From assembly GCF_003096415.1 (NCBI RefSeq), contig NZ_QEKH01000004.1, positions 62,001-126,000 of the forward strand: a stretch of DNA of 64,000 nt. Direction: 5' to 3'. Shown here in pieces: positions 1-8,289 of the stretch. A program made the position numbers and the translations under genes. The stretch comes from Victivallis vadensis (GTDB lineage: Bacteria; Verrucomicrobiota; Lentisphaeria; Victivallales; Victivallaceae). The stretch's first letter is position 1; each line of letters starts with the position of its first letter. The notes under the pieces were generated by a model. The model had not been told where the DNA came from, did not search any database, and worked only from the letters and a program-made list of their open reading frames with translations.

Positions 1-2
1 TC

Positions 3-1865
3 TGGCCCTACCGCTACGGGCAACTGCTGCGCGGCGACCTCGTCAAAAACTATGTGGAACGCCCCGCCCCCGGCCATATGTGGATGCAGTTCATGGGCCA
101 TTACACGCCCGACGCCGGATTGCTCTGGTATGTGGAGGATGCGCTCGGCTTTTTGAAATTCGCCTCCCACGGCAAAGAACGCGACGGCAAACTCGTGCTG
201 GGCTGGCGCGAAAGGCCCTGGCTCGACGGCTCCGGGCGCTACGAACTGCCCTTCCCCTACGTATTCGTCCCGTTCGGCAAATGCGACTACCACGACTTCG
301 CGGCGGTCTACGCCGACTGGGCGCGCCAACAGCCGTGGGCGCAGGTTTCCGCCGCGGAAAAGCTCGCCGCCCGCCCCGCCCTCGCCAACGCGGTCTTCGA
401 CGGCAAAGTCAAAATCGCCGGATTTGAAGCGTTCGGCGGCAATAAACATGTGCCGCTGGCGGTCAAAAAAGAGCGGGCCAAACTCTCCGTCGGCTTCGCT
501 GACGCGGAGAAATTCATCCGCAGCCTCGAAACCCAGTACGGTGTGAAACCCGCCTACCGTTACGACGGCTGGTGGGGGGCCTTCGACGTCGGTTACCCGG
601 ATCTTTTCCCGGTCTCGGAACGCAACGGCGGCAACGCGGCCTTTGAAAAGTTCGCGGCGTTCACCCGCGCCAACCGCAGCCCGGTCACCTACTATATGAA
701 TCCGATCAACTTCGACGAGGAGTCCGACACCTACCGGATCACCCAGTCGGTCCGCCAGCTCAACGGCGAAATCCAGCCCTTCAGCTTCTGGAGCGGTTCG
801 CGGCTGCGGATGGTTTCGCCGCAGTTCATCCTGCCGGGCAATCGGAACACCTTCGACCACTTCAAGAAATACGCGATCTACGGCGGCGTTTTCGTCGACC
901 AGATCGGCGGCTCCAGCCCCTATCTCGACTTCAACGACCTCGCCGGGTATGAATATTACGGCAAGGACAGCAACTCCCGCGCCTGCAAGGAGGCGTTCCG
1001 GCAAATCCGCGCCGAAGACCCCGCGTGGATGATCGGCACCGAGGACGGGCAGGAGCAGTATCTCGACAGCTACGACTTCGCCGAAGCCTATCCGCGCGGC
1101 TTCTCCGACGCCGAAAACCTCAAGCTCGGCAAAGGCGCCACCTACATTCCGCTGAACGAACTGGTCTACGGCGACAAGTTCTTCAACCTGATGGGCATCG
1201 ACGGCAACAACCGCCTGACTTTCGACAGTATGCGCGTGATGCGCCGGCTCTACGGAACCAGTCAGGGGTACACGATGCGCGGCGAACTGCCCTACTGGCC
1301 GCTGCTTCAGCAGGAGTTTGAGGCCAACGACGTGATCGGCGAAGCCGCAACCGAGCGGATGCTCCACCACCGGATCGATCCGATCGGATTCCGCGCCAGC
1401 GTGTGGCCCTCCGTCGTCGTGATCGGCAACACCGATTCCGGCCGCCCGCTCGACATCGCCTTTGACGCGCCGAACGGCATGAAAGTCGAGGTCAAAGCAC
1501 TGCGTCCCGACGGTTTCGCCGCGGTCACCCGTTCCGGCAAATGGATTCTCTGGGGCGGCAGGGAGCTGAAGCTCGACGGGAAACTGCTGGCCGCCGTCTC
1601 CAATCCCGATTCGATCCTCGTCGCCAACCGGCGCGGCGTCACCGCCGCAAGCTACGGCTTCGTCGGCAAGGCGGGACTCGCCAATCCGAACGGCGGGGCT
1701 TCCGCCGAACCGTGGAGCGTCCGGCTGCCGGGCGTAACCGGCAACGCCGAAGCCCTGCCCTCCCACCGCCCCTATCCGGTCGAAGCTGCCGGAGACGGCA
1801 GTTTCCGCTTCGCCGCTCCCGGAGCGGAACAGTCGATCCGGTTCGCCGTGGAGAAGCGGCCGTGA
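3..1865 (+). CDS. Glycoside hydrolase-like protein, 5' end outside window
   Basis: The frame is open to the left edge with no stop before position 54, so the gene starts upstream; a GTG at 54 is only an internal codon. About 620 residues are visible. The sequence has the look of a TIM-barrel glycosidase: aromatic-rich strands (YRYDGWWGAFDVGYPDLFP near residue 190, GVFVDQIGGSSPYLDF near 300) and acidic segments such as WMIGTEDGQEQYLD near 350, followed by a beta-rich C-terminal part. I read it as a DUF6259/GH101-related family member typical of Lentisphaerota and Planctomycetota; substrate unknown and catalytic residues not assigned. The stop overlaps the next gene's GTG start (GTGA), so the two are co-translated. 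Confidence 0.6.
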   Translation, partial: WPYRYGQLLRGDLVKNYVERPAPGHMWMQFMGHYTPDAGLLWYVEDALGFLKFASHGKERDGKLVLGWRERPWLDGSGRYELPFPYVFVPFGKCDYHDFAAVYADWARQQPWAQVSAAEKLAARPALANAVFDGKVKIAGFEAFGGNKHVPLAVKKERAKLSVGFADAEKFIRSLETQYGVKPAYRYDGWWGAFDVGYPDLFPVSERNGGNAAFEKFAAFTRANRSPVTYYMNPINFDEESDTYRITQSVRQLNGEIQPFSFWSGSRLRMVSPQFILPGNRNTFDHFKKYAIYGGVFVDQIGGSSPYLDFNDLAGYEYYGKDSNSRACKEAFRQIRAEDPAWMIGTEDGQEQYLDSYDFAEAYPRGFSDAENLKLGKGATYIPLNELVYGDKFFNLMGIDGNNRLTFDSMRVMRRLYGTSQGYTMRGELPYWPLLQQEFEANDVIGEAATERMLHHRIDPIGFRASVWPSVVVIGNTDSGRPLDIAFDAPNGMKVEVKALRPDGFAAVTRSGKWILWGGRELKLDGKLLAAVSNPDSILVANRRGVTAASYGFVGKAGLANPNGGASAEPWSVRLPGVTGNAEALPSHRPYPVEAAGDGSFRFAAPGAEQSIRFAVEKRP

Positions 1866-2614
1866 AAAATCTGTTTTTGCTATTGCTGTTCTGCGCCGCC
1901 ACGGTTTCGGGCGCGCGGCTCTTCGAGGAGGCGGAACTGCGCCGCACCGCCGTTCCGCCGGCCATCGACGGCCAACTCGAAGCCCTGTGGTTTGACCGCG
2001 CCGTACCGTACAACCTCGGCGACCACAACGGCAAGCTCAACAACCTGATCGTCGAAAACTACCTGACGATCGTGCGGCTGCTGTGGGATGAAGAGTACCT
2101 CTACGCCGCCTTCGTCTGTTCCACCGACGCGGTCGAAACCCGCTTTGCCAAACGCGATGATCCGCTCTACGAAAGCGAGCTTTGCGAACTGATGCTCGCC
2201 TTTCCCGGCGGCAGCCGCCTGCTCGAACTCTCCATCGCGCCCAATGGCGTGATCTACGACGCGCTCGTGCGCTGGAACCGGGACAACCGCATCGAAGCCG
2301 ACGCTTCATACGACATTCACGGCCTCAAATCCGCCGTTTCCCTCCGGCAGTCCGCTCCCGGCCGGCTGGTCTGGACCGCCGAACTGGCGATTCCGTGGAA
2401 AGCCCTTGCGCCGTTCCGCCCCGGCAACGGCAAACTCCTGCGCGGCAACCTGCTCCGCTACGAGCGGCTCTCCGATCCGGAGCTTCGCTCGCGGAACGTT
2501 CCCGCAGCCGGCACCGGCGATCCCGCCTATTTGCCGCTCTCCCTTTTCCCCACTCAAGTCCGGGGCTGGGCCGCCGCCCCCTCCAGTCTCGGCCCCCTGC
2601 GCCTGACTGAATAG
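1862..2614 (+). CDS. Secreted CBM9-like carbohydrate-binding protein
   Basis: 250 residues starting at GTG, which overlaps the TGA of the preceding glycosidase-like gene by 4 nt, a sign of translational coupling. Residues 1-17 form a short hydrophobic signal peptide ending near VSGA. The rest resembles the carbohydrate-binding family 9-like fold: an opening IDGQLEALWFDRA segment, a middle LLWDEEYLYAAFVCSTDA strand pair, then ELCELMLAF and a late WTAELAIPWKALAPF segment, which is the usual order of conserved blocks in this family. It has no catalytic domain. I infer that it binds polysaccharide or anchors the partner enzyme; ligand unknown. Confidence 0.6.
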   Translation: MKNLFLLLLFCAATVSGARLFEEAELRRTAVPPAIDGQLEALWFDRAVPYNLGDHNGKLNNLIVENYLTIVRLLWDEEYLYAAFVCSTDAVETRFAKRDDPLYESELCELMLAFPGGSRLLELSIAPNGVIYDALVRWNRDNRIEADASYDIHGLKSAVSLRQSAPGRLVWTAELAIPWKALAPFRPGNGKLLRGNLLRYERLSDPELRSRNVPAAGTGDPAYLPLSLFPTQVRGWAAAPSSLGPLRLTE

Positions 2615-2624
2615 TCATGCTTAC

Positions 2625-2662
2625 CCGGAGATTTCGCTCCCGCCGGAGCGAAATCCCGGTTT
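2625..2662. terminator. Bidirectional hairpin terminator between convergent genes
   Basis: An 11-bp stem (GATTTCGCTCC / GGAGCGAAATC, 4-nt loop) is extended by CCGG/CCGG and followed by TTT. It lies between the stop of the CBM9-like gene and the stop of the minus-strand EF-G-like gene. The same 11-mer GATTTCGCTCC forms the outer end of the large inverted repeat at 28496-29212. Confidence 0.6.
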
Positions 2663-2666
2663 CCGG

Positions 2667-4682
2667 TTACTGTTCCTCGGCGGATTCCGCCTGATGTTTT
2701 GCGGAGATTTCGGCCGCGAGATTCGGCGGAACCGGTTCGTAACGCACGAAGTTCATATCGAAGGAGCCGCGCCCCTGCGTCATGCTGCGCAGTTCGGTGG
2801 CGTACTTGTGCATTTCGGCCAGCGGGACTTCCGCCTGAACGACCTGCATGCCCTCCTCCACCTCCATCCCGAGGATGCGGCCGCGCTTGTGGTTCAGATC
2901 GCCGGTGATGTCGCCCATGTAGGTATCGGGGATATGGATATTCACGCGCATGATCGGCTCCAGCAACACCGGGCTGGCCTTGCCCATCGCCTCCTTGAAC
3001 GCCATGCGCCCGGCGATGCGGAACGCCATTTCGTTGGAGTCGACCGGATGGTACTTGCCGTCGTACACGGAAACCCTGACCCGTTCGACCGGACAGCCGA
3101 CCAGCGGCCCGCGTTCGAGCATGTCGTTGATCCCCTTTTCCACCGCCGGAATGAAGTTCTTCGGAATCGCTCCGCCGACCACGTCGTTGGAAAACTCGTA
3201 ACCGGAATCGTTGTAGGAGATTTTCAGGCTGACTTCGGCGAACTGCCCGGCGCCGCCGGTCTGCTTTTTATGGCGGTAATGGCCGTCGCCCGCGCCGGTG
3301 ATGGTTTCACGGTAGGGCACGCGCGGCGTGGAGAGCACCGCCTCGACCTTGAACTGGTCCTTGAGCCGCTTCGCGACGATCGCCAGCTGCTGGTCGCCCA
3401 TGCCGGAGAGCAGCACTTCGTGGGTCTGCTCGTCGCGCCCGAGCCGGACGGTCGGAATGCACTCGATGATCTTGTGCAGCCCGGCGGCGATCTTCTCGTC
3501 GTCGCCGGATTTCTGCGCCGAAACCGCATAGGACATCACGGGGGCGGGGAACGTGATTCCCGGCAGCGCCTTTTCATTCTGGTTCGCCGAAATGGTGTCG
3601 CCGACGTGGGTGTCCTTGAGTTTGGCGATCGCAAAAATGCTGCCCGGCCCGGCCTCGTGAACGGCGGTCTGGCTCTTGCCGTTCATGAAGAACATCGAGC
3701 CGATGCGCTCCTTCACGCCGGGACGCGAGAGGTTCCAGACGTCGGAATCCCCCTTGAAAATGCCGGAAACCACCCTTACGAAAGTAAGCTGGCCGATAAA
3801 CGGGTCATTGATGCTCTTAAAGACGATGCCGATCGCGTCGGCGTCTTCGCTGATCTTGCGCTTGGCGCCGTCGACGGTCACGTAGCTGAGCGGAGTCGGG
3901 AAAAGCTCGATGATCGCATCCATCAGTTCGGTGATGCCGACATCTTTGACCGAGCTGCCCGCGAATACCGGAATCGTATGGCCGAGCTTGATCGACTTCT
4001 TGAGGCCCGCGAGCACCTCCTCGTCGCCGAGCTGTTCGCCGTCGAGGTAACGCATCATCAGTTCGTCGTCGGTTTCGGCGATCGCGTCGAGCCACAACCC
4101 GCGGCATTCGGCGACGTCGTCGGCGATTTCCGCCGGAATATCCCTGTCGAAAAGCACGTTCACCACGCGGTTGAACGAGTCGCCCGAACCGACCGGCCAG
4201 TAAAGGGGGATGATCACCGATCTGCCGTGGTTGCCGCGCATCACTTCGAGAGTCGCCTTGAAGTCGGCGCGCTCCTTGTCGAGGCGGTTCACCAGAGCGA
4301 AGCGGGGAATCCGGCGCTCCTTGGTCATCTTCCAGGCGCGGGCGGTGCCGACCTGCGGGCCGTCGATCGCGTCGATCACCACCAGCGCGGCGTCGGCGGC
4401 GCGGACGGCGGCGGCGGCCTGTCCGATGAATTCGCCGTATCCGGGAGTGTCCACGAAAAAGAACTGATTGTTTTTCCACATGCAGTTCATGCACGTGGAG
4501 TAGATGCTCGCGCGCCGTTCCTGCTCGTCCGCCATGAAGTCGGAGACGGTGTTCTTCGCGTCGACCGTTCCGGGGCGGCCGATGGCGCCCGCCTTGTAGA
4601 GCATCAGTTCGGAGAGGGTGCTTTTGCCGCTGCCGGCGTGGCCCGCGATCACGAAATTCCTGCACTCGGTTGCTCTGGTCAT
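2667..4682 (-). CDS. Elongation factor G-like translational GTPase
   Basis: 671 residues, close to EF-G length. The P-loop is AGHAGSGKST (residues 13-22), G3 is DTPGY (78-82) and G4 is NRLD (133-136) instead of the canonical NKxD. The switch I region reads DEQERRASI (52-60) where true EF-G has E-R-G-I-T-I, as seen in the EF-G-2 type paralogues. EF-G domains II-V follow, with a domain IV-like VPYRETITG near residue 460. A clear SD (AAGGGGA) precedes the ATG. It stands alone without rpsL, rpsG or tuf, so it is probably a paralogue rather than the main translocase. Its role is uncertain; EF-G-2 proteins bind ribosomes but their task is not settled. Confidence 0.85.
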   Translation of the reverse strand: MTRATECRNFVIAGHAGSGKSTLSELMLYKAGAIGRPGTVDAKNTVSDFMADEQERRASIYSTCMNCMWKNNQFFFVDTPGYGEFIGQAAAAVRAADAALVVIDAIDGPQVGTARAWKMTKERRIPRFALVNRLDKERADFKATLEVMRGNHGRSVIIPLYWPVGSGDSFNRVVNVLFDRDIPAEIADDVAECRGLWLDAIAETDDELMMRYLDGEQLGDEEVLAGLKKSIKLGHTIPVFAGSSVKDVGITELMDAIIELFPTPLSYVTVDGAKRKISEDADAIGIVFKSINDPFIGQLTFVRVVSGIFKGDSDVWNLSRPGVKERIGSMFFMNGKSQTAVHEAGPGSIFAIAKLKDTHVGDTISANQNEKALPGITFPAPVMSYAVSAQKSGDDEKIAAGLHKIIECIPTVRLGRDEQTHEVLLSGMGDQQLAIVAKRLKDQFKVEAVLSTPRVPYRETITGAGDGHYRHKKQTGGAGQFAEVSLKISYNDSGYEFSNDVVGGAIPKNFIPAVEKGINDMLERGPLVGCPVERVRVSVYDGKYHPVDSNEMAFRIAGRMAFKEAMGKASPVLLEPIMRVNIHIPDTYMGDITGDLNHKRGRILGMEVEEGMQVVQAEVPLAEMHKYATELRSMTQGRGSFDMNFVRYEPVPPNLAAEISAKHQAESAEEQ

Positions 4683-4751
4683 ATGATTCCCCTTCTTTAT
4701 GTTGAAAGTTGAACTATGAAACTTGAACCTCGGTATCAGCTCCTGATATGG

Positions 4752-4780
4752 ATAATAGCACCGCCGTTTTCGTTTTGCAA
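4752..4780 (-). promoter_or_regulatory. Predicted sigma70 promoter for the EF-G-like gene
   Basis: On the minus strand, TTGCAA and TATTAT are separated by 17 nt, about 70 nt upstream of the EF-G-like start. It abuts the plus-strand promoter at 4782. Confidence 0.5.
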
Positions 4781-4781
4781 G

Positions 4782-4809
4782 TGGACAATTCCGGTTTTCG
4801 CACTATATT
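4782..4809 (+). promoter_or_regulatory. Predicted sigma70 promoter for the DUF218 gene
   Basis: TGGACA and TATATT with a 16-nt spacer, divergent from the promoter at 4752-4780. The leader to the ATG at 4935 is about 120 nt; nothing structured was recognised in it. Confidence 0.45.
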
Positions 4810-4934
4810 TAACAGGAATCTTCCCGCACAACCATCAACTCGGAGGCAGAAATGCTGCTCAACTTACAGTCAGGCATATCGCGGAATGCCGAAGCAAGCC
4901 GTATCACTTTCCGCCCGCAATCACCGCGAATGCC

Positions 4935-5717
4935 ATGATTCTGCTGCTGAAAAAACTGCTCGCCCGGCTTCTGTTCCCGGCGCCTCTGCTGCTGATGCTG
5001 CTGGTTGCGGCGGCCATCCTGCTGCTGCATCCGAAAGGCGGCGCGCGCTGCCGGAAGTGGGGGAAAATCCTGCTGGTCGCGGCGATCGCGCTGTTTCTGG
5101 TCGCCGGAATCTTCGGCCAGGTATTCCGGGAAACGCTGACTGGACGGTATCCGCCGCTCGATCCGGCCCTGCTGCCGCCGGAGGAGTACACGCTCGTGGT
5201 CGCCGGCAGCGGCTTCTCCGGCGCGCCGGGACTGGCTCCTGAACTGCGCTTCAACGACGCGATGCGAATCCGGCTGCACGAGGCGGGCAGGATCGCCGCC
5301 GCGCTGCGGAAACGCGGCATCGGCTGCTCCATCGCCGCCGGAATCCACCCTTCGGACGGGCAGTGGGAACTCAAACACCGGGCGCTCGCCGCTTTTTTCG
5401 CCCCTTACGGGATCGCGCCGGAGCGGCTCATCCCCATCGAAGGAGCCGCCAACTCCCGGCAGGAAGTAATCGCCTTCTCCCAACTGCCCGGCTGCAAAAT
5501 CCTGATTTCGGAGGCCTACCACCTGCCCCGGCTGATGCTGCTGGCCCGGAAATACCGGCTCGATGCGATTCCCGCCCCCGCCGGCAATATCGAAGGCCCT
5601 TTCGGTGGTTCGCCGCTCGACTTTCTCCCCAACGCCGAGAGTTTCGCCCACACTGAGCGGACCGTCTACGAATATCTCGGCATCGCCGAAGCCTTTCTGC
5701 TCCCCGCAACGAAGTAA
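4935..5717 (+). CDS. YdcF/ElyC-type DUF218 membrane protein
   Basis: 260 residues. I chose ATG 4935 because it places two hydrophobic segments at the N-terminus (about residues 5-30 and 38-58), as in E. coli YdcF/ElyC; the frame is open further upstream but reads as non-coding. After the membrane anchors comes the DUF218 domain: YTLVVAGSGF, a central GCSIAAGIHPSDGQWE, then an IPIEGAANSRQEVIAF block and ILISEAYHLPRLMLLARKY, which correspond to the family's conserved Gly, Asn-Thr/Ser and His-containing segments. DUF218 proteins act in envelope biogenesis; the exact reaction is unknown. A second, SanA-type member is at 18903. Confidence 0.75.
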   Translation: MILLLKKLLARLLFPAPLLLMLLVAAAILLLHPKGGARCRKWGKILLVAAIALFLVAGIFGQVFRETLTGRYPPLDPALLPPEEYTLVVAGSGFSGAPGLAPELRFNDAMRIRLHEAGRIAAALRKRGIGCSIAAGIHPSDGQWELKHRALAAFFAPYGIAPERLIPIEGAANSRQEVIAFSQLPGCKILISEAYHLPRLMLLARKYRLDAIPAPAGNIEGPFGGSPLDFLPNAESFAHTERTVYEYLGIAEAFLLPATK

Positions 5718-5724
5718 GCCGCAC

Positions 5725-5753
5725 TTGAAAATTTCCGCAATCCGACTTATAGT
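5725..5753 (+). promoter_or_regulatory. Strong sigma70-type promoter for the duplicated-domain secreted protein
   Basis: TTGAAA, 17-nt spacer, TATAGT, 35 nt upstream of a start codon preceded by a near-perfect SD (GAGGAGG at 5777-5783). Confidence 0.6.
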
Positions 5754-5788
5754 ATCGTCAGTTTTAACTTTCCAACGAGGAGGTTCTT

Positions 5789-7156
5789 ATGCGAATTCAC
5801 CGTTTTCTGACCGCCGCCTCACTGACTTTGACCGCAGCAGGCTATGCCGAAGTCCCTGAGCTGACGGCTCTGGTCCCCGAAGCAACCGGCTACGAGCTGA
5901 TCGCCAGGTGCGACCCGCGCACCTGGGCCAAGACCGGTTACCGGACCGACAACACCGAAACGCTCGCCGGAGACCTGAAGCGCGTCGGTTATCTGCTGAA
6001 GCTGACCGATCAGGAGGGCAATCTCTCGTGGGTGTTCGCCGCGATGGACCCCTTCACCGATGCGATCGCCGATATCGCAGTCCCCGCGAGCGGCGGCAAC
6101 GCCTTTCAGGATTACGTCAACAACCTTGAGGTGTTCAGCAACGTCCCCGGCGTGAAGACCGGAAAATTTGAAAAGGGAAACATCGAATTCTGGGCCACCA
6201 ACTATGTGGCGGCCAATGCGAAACAGATTCCCGGCGCCAGCGACAAAACTTTCGACTTCGGCGACCGGAAAAGCGCCGACGGCTCCTACGGTTCCATGCA
6301 ACTGCACAACTATCCGGAAAAGCAGACCGTGTTCTCCTTCAGCAATCTCCGGGCCGGTGCGAACTGCGACCTCGGCATCGGCAACAACCCTTCCGGGAAT
6401 CCGGACTGGACCTTTTCCAAGAGCGCCAACAAATACAAAAACGCCGAGCTCCTCGTCGTCGCGCAGATCGACAATATGAAAACCGTCACGCCGTTCCGTT
6501 ACGATGAGAAAACCGTGATGGAAAAAGCCGCGTCCCTCGTCCCCGAAACCACCGGAAAGAAGCTGCTCTACGCCTACAATCTGCGCACCGGCTCCGGCTT
6601 CGGCGACAAGAGCCGGGTCAACTACCAGGTCGACAACTCCGCGCAGTTCACCGCCAGGCCGGCGCGGGTCGGCTACCTGATGGTGCTGACCGACAAGAGC
6701 GGCAAGGAGAACTGGGTGTATGCGGAGATGGACAACTTCGCCGAAAACGTCCGCCAGCTGGGCGTTCCGGTCAAATCCGCCGGAGCCAGATTCCAGCAGC
6801 CGGTGGCCAACCTCGCGGTCAAGTCGAATGTGGATTCCGTCAAGACCGGCAGCTTCCCCGCCGGAAACATCGAATTCTGGCCGAACGACTACAAACCGCA
6901 GAATAACACGGGCGTCGAAGGGGCCTCCGATGATCAGTTCGATTTCGGCGATCAGGTCAACCCCGGCGGCGGCTACGGTTCGATGCAGGTTCACAACACC
7001 GCCGAAAAGCAGACCGTATTCGCCTACAACAACTTCTCAGCCGGAGCCAACTCCGACGCGGGAATCGGCAACCGGCCCGGACGGCACCCGGACTGGACCT
7101 TCTCGCAGAACCTCAAGAACTACAAGAGCGGCTGGCTTTTCGTGATCGCCGACTGA
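5789..7156 (+). CDS. Secreted protein of two tandem copies of one domain
   Basis: 455 residues. Residues 1-20 are a signal peptide (ends AAGYAEVP). The mature part is two copies of a ~215-residue domain, roughly 25-235 and 245-455. Each copy contains in order ALVPE(A/T)T, a YxVDN-like strand, VGYLLKLTD/VGYLMVLTD, MDxF, GNIEFW, GASDxxFDFGD, GYGSMQ(L/V)HN, EKQTVF, GANxDxGIGN and PDWTFS. This domain occurs, as I recall it, at the C-terminus of planctomycete sialate O-acetylesterases; here it stands alone without an esterase. It has its own strong promoter, perfect SD and terminator, so it is probably abundant. Function unknown; carbohydrate binding or surface role is inference. Confidence 0.7.
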   Translation: MRIHRFLTAASLTLTAAGYAEVPELTALVPEATGYELIARCDPRTWAKTGYRTDNTETLAGDLKRVGYLLKLTDQEGNLSWVFAAMDPFTDAIADIAVPASGGNAFQDYVNNLEVFSNVPGVKTGKFEKGNIEFWATNYVAANAKQIPGASDKTFDFGDRKSADGSYGSMQLHNYPEKQTVFSFSNLRAGANCDLGIGNNPSGNPDWTFSKSANKYKNAELLVVAQIDNMKTVTPFRYDEKTVMEKAASLVPETTGKKLLYAYNLRTGSGFGDKSRVNYQVDNSAQFTARPARVGYLMVLTDKSGKENWVYAEMDNFAENVRQLGVPVKSAGARFQQPVANLAVKSNVDSVKTGSFPAGNIEFWPNDYKPQNNTGVEGASDDQFDFGDQVNPGGGYGSMQVHNTAEKQTVFAYNNFSAGANSDAGIGNRPGRHPDWTFSQNLKNYKSGWLFVIAD

Positions 7157-7187
7157 CAAATCCTCAAACCGGATAAGCGCCGGAAAT

Positions 7188-7228
7188 ACGGGGTGCGGAG
7201 AGCGATCGGCCCTTCCGCACCCCGTTTG
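7188..7228. terminator. Rho-independent terminator, 12-bp perfect stem
   Basis: ACGGGGTGCGGA (7188-7199) pairs fully with TCCGCACCCCGT (7214-7225), followed by TT. It separates the convergent genes ending at 7156 and 7249. Confidence 0.75.
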
Positions 7229-7248
7229 CATGATGTACTTGCGTTGCG

Positions 7249-8289
7249 TTACCTGCCGCCGTTTAGCATAGCTTCCCGGTAAATCGCATAATTTTCGTAA
7301 AGCGCCGCCGCGCGCTCCCCTCCGACCGGAACCGGATGGCGGGGATTGTGCATCAGTCCGGGATACTGATAGATGATCTGTTTCTCCACAAACGGAGCGG
7401 TCAGATCAAGCTGGGCGGTGATCCGTGAAAATTCGGCGGGCTGCAGAACGCCCCGGTGATCGAACTCCCAGATTTCAAGGTCATTCCACAGACGGGTGCG
7501 GCCGCGGGGCCGGACATACTGGTTCCACGGATTGCCGGATTTCCAGGCGTCATGAGCATAGCTCAGCTCCTCGTAGACAAACGGCAGCCGCGCCAGGCTG
7601 CGAAACCGGTCGGCGCGCGCATACCGCCCGAAAATATCCGGTTCCACGCCGAGGCCGACCGTGTCCTGATAAGCGATGATGTCGACGTCGATATCCTGCA
7701 GGAGGGTGGCGCTCATCCCCCGGTCGCAATTGGGAGCGATCAGCAAGGGCGCGTCGGAAAGCTCCCGCAGGGCGGGAACGATCCGGCGCAGCGAGTCGCG
7801 TCCGGCGGGTGTTGACGGCGGATATTCGTAAGTCCAGTACCATCCCGCAAAGCTGGGACGGCCGCCATACCGTTCGAGCAGCTCCGCCAGAAGCCGCCTT
7901 CCCCACCCGATCGCTTCGTCAAGCCGTTCCGCCGGATTGGGCAGGTGCATGCCGTAGACCGCATGAAAGATCTTCATGCCCAGCCGGTCGGCTTCATCGA
8001 CGACTTCGGTGTAAAGGTCCGGCTTGCCCTTCATCCATTCGGGAACCGGCAGGGAACTGCCCGGATAATAAACTCTCACATCATCCAGACCGCCGCGCGC
8101 ATCCGCCGCCTGCTGGAAAACCAGCGTATCGATGCCGATCGCCGCCATATCATGAAGCATCTGCCGCCAGTGATCCGGAGTGAGCGAACGCAGTTCCCGC
8201 TGGAATCGCTCCCCCTCCCGGTCATCCCAGTGATCGAGCTGCAGAAAAGTCCCGCTGATCAGGCGGGTATCCGAAACGGCTGCGTTCAT
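7249..8289 (-). CDS. DUF4434-type glycosidase-like protein
   Basis: 346 residues, no signal peptide. The sequence opens with LISGTFLQLDHWDD and continues with WRQMLHDMAAIGIDTLVFQQ, AGWYWTYEYPPS (about residue 148) and DIIAYQDTVGLG (about 205), the block order of DUF4434, a TIM-barrel family related to glycoside hydrolases. The ATG overlaps the stop of the upstream glycosidase by 4 nt (ATGA), so it is the last gene of the operon starting at 11148. A cytoplasmic or non-classically located sugar hydrolase acting on the product of its secreted partner is the likeliest role; no substrate can be named. Confidence 0.7.
   Translation of the reverse strand: MNAAVSDTRLISGTFLQLDHWDDREGERFQRELRSLTPDHWRQMLHDMAAIGIDTLVFQQAADARGGLDDVRVYYPGSSLPVPEWMKGKPDLYTEVVDEADRLGMKIFHAVYGMHLPNPAERLDEAIGWGRRLLAELLERYGGRPSFAGWYWTYEYPPSTPAGRDSLRRIVPALRELSDAPLLIAPNCDRGMSATLLQDIDVDIIAYQDTVGLGVEPDIFGRYARADRFRSLARLPFVYEELSYAHDAWKSGNPWNQYVRPRGRTRLWNDLEIWEFDHRGVLQPAEFSRITAQLDLTAPFVEKQIIYQYPGLMHNPRHPVPVGGERAAALYENYAIYREAMLNGGR

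Noticed and set aside
2694-4712. Long plus-strand reading frame of 672 codons opposite the EF-G-like gene
   Set aside because: It is the antisense shadow of a GC-rich gene: His/Asp/Gly-rich composition, no recognisable domain, no ribosome binding site.
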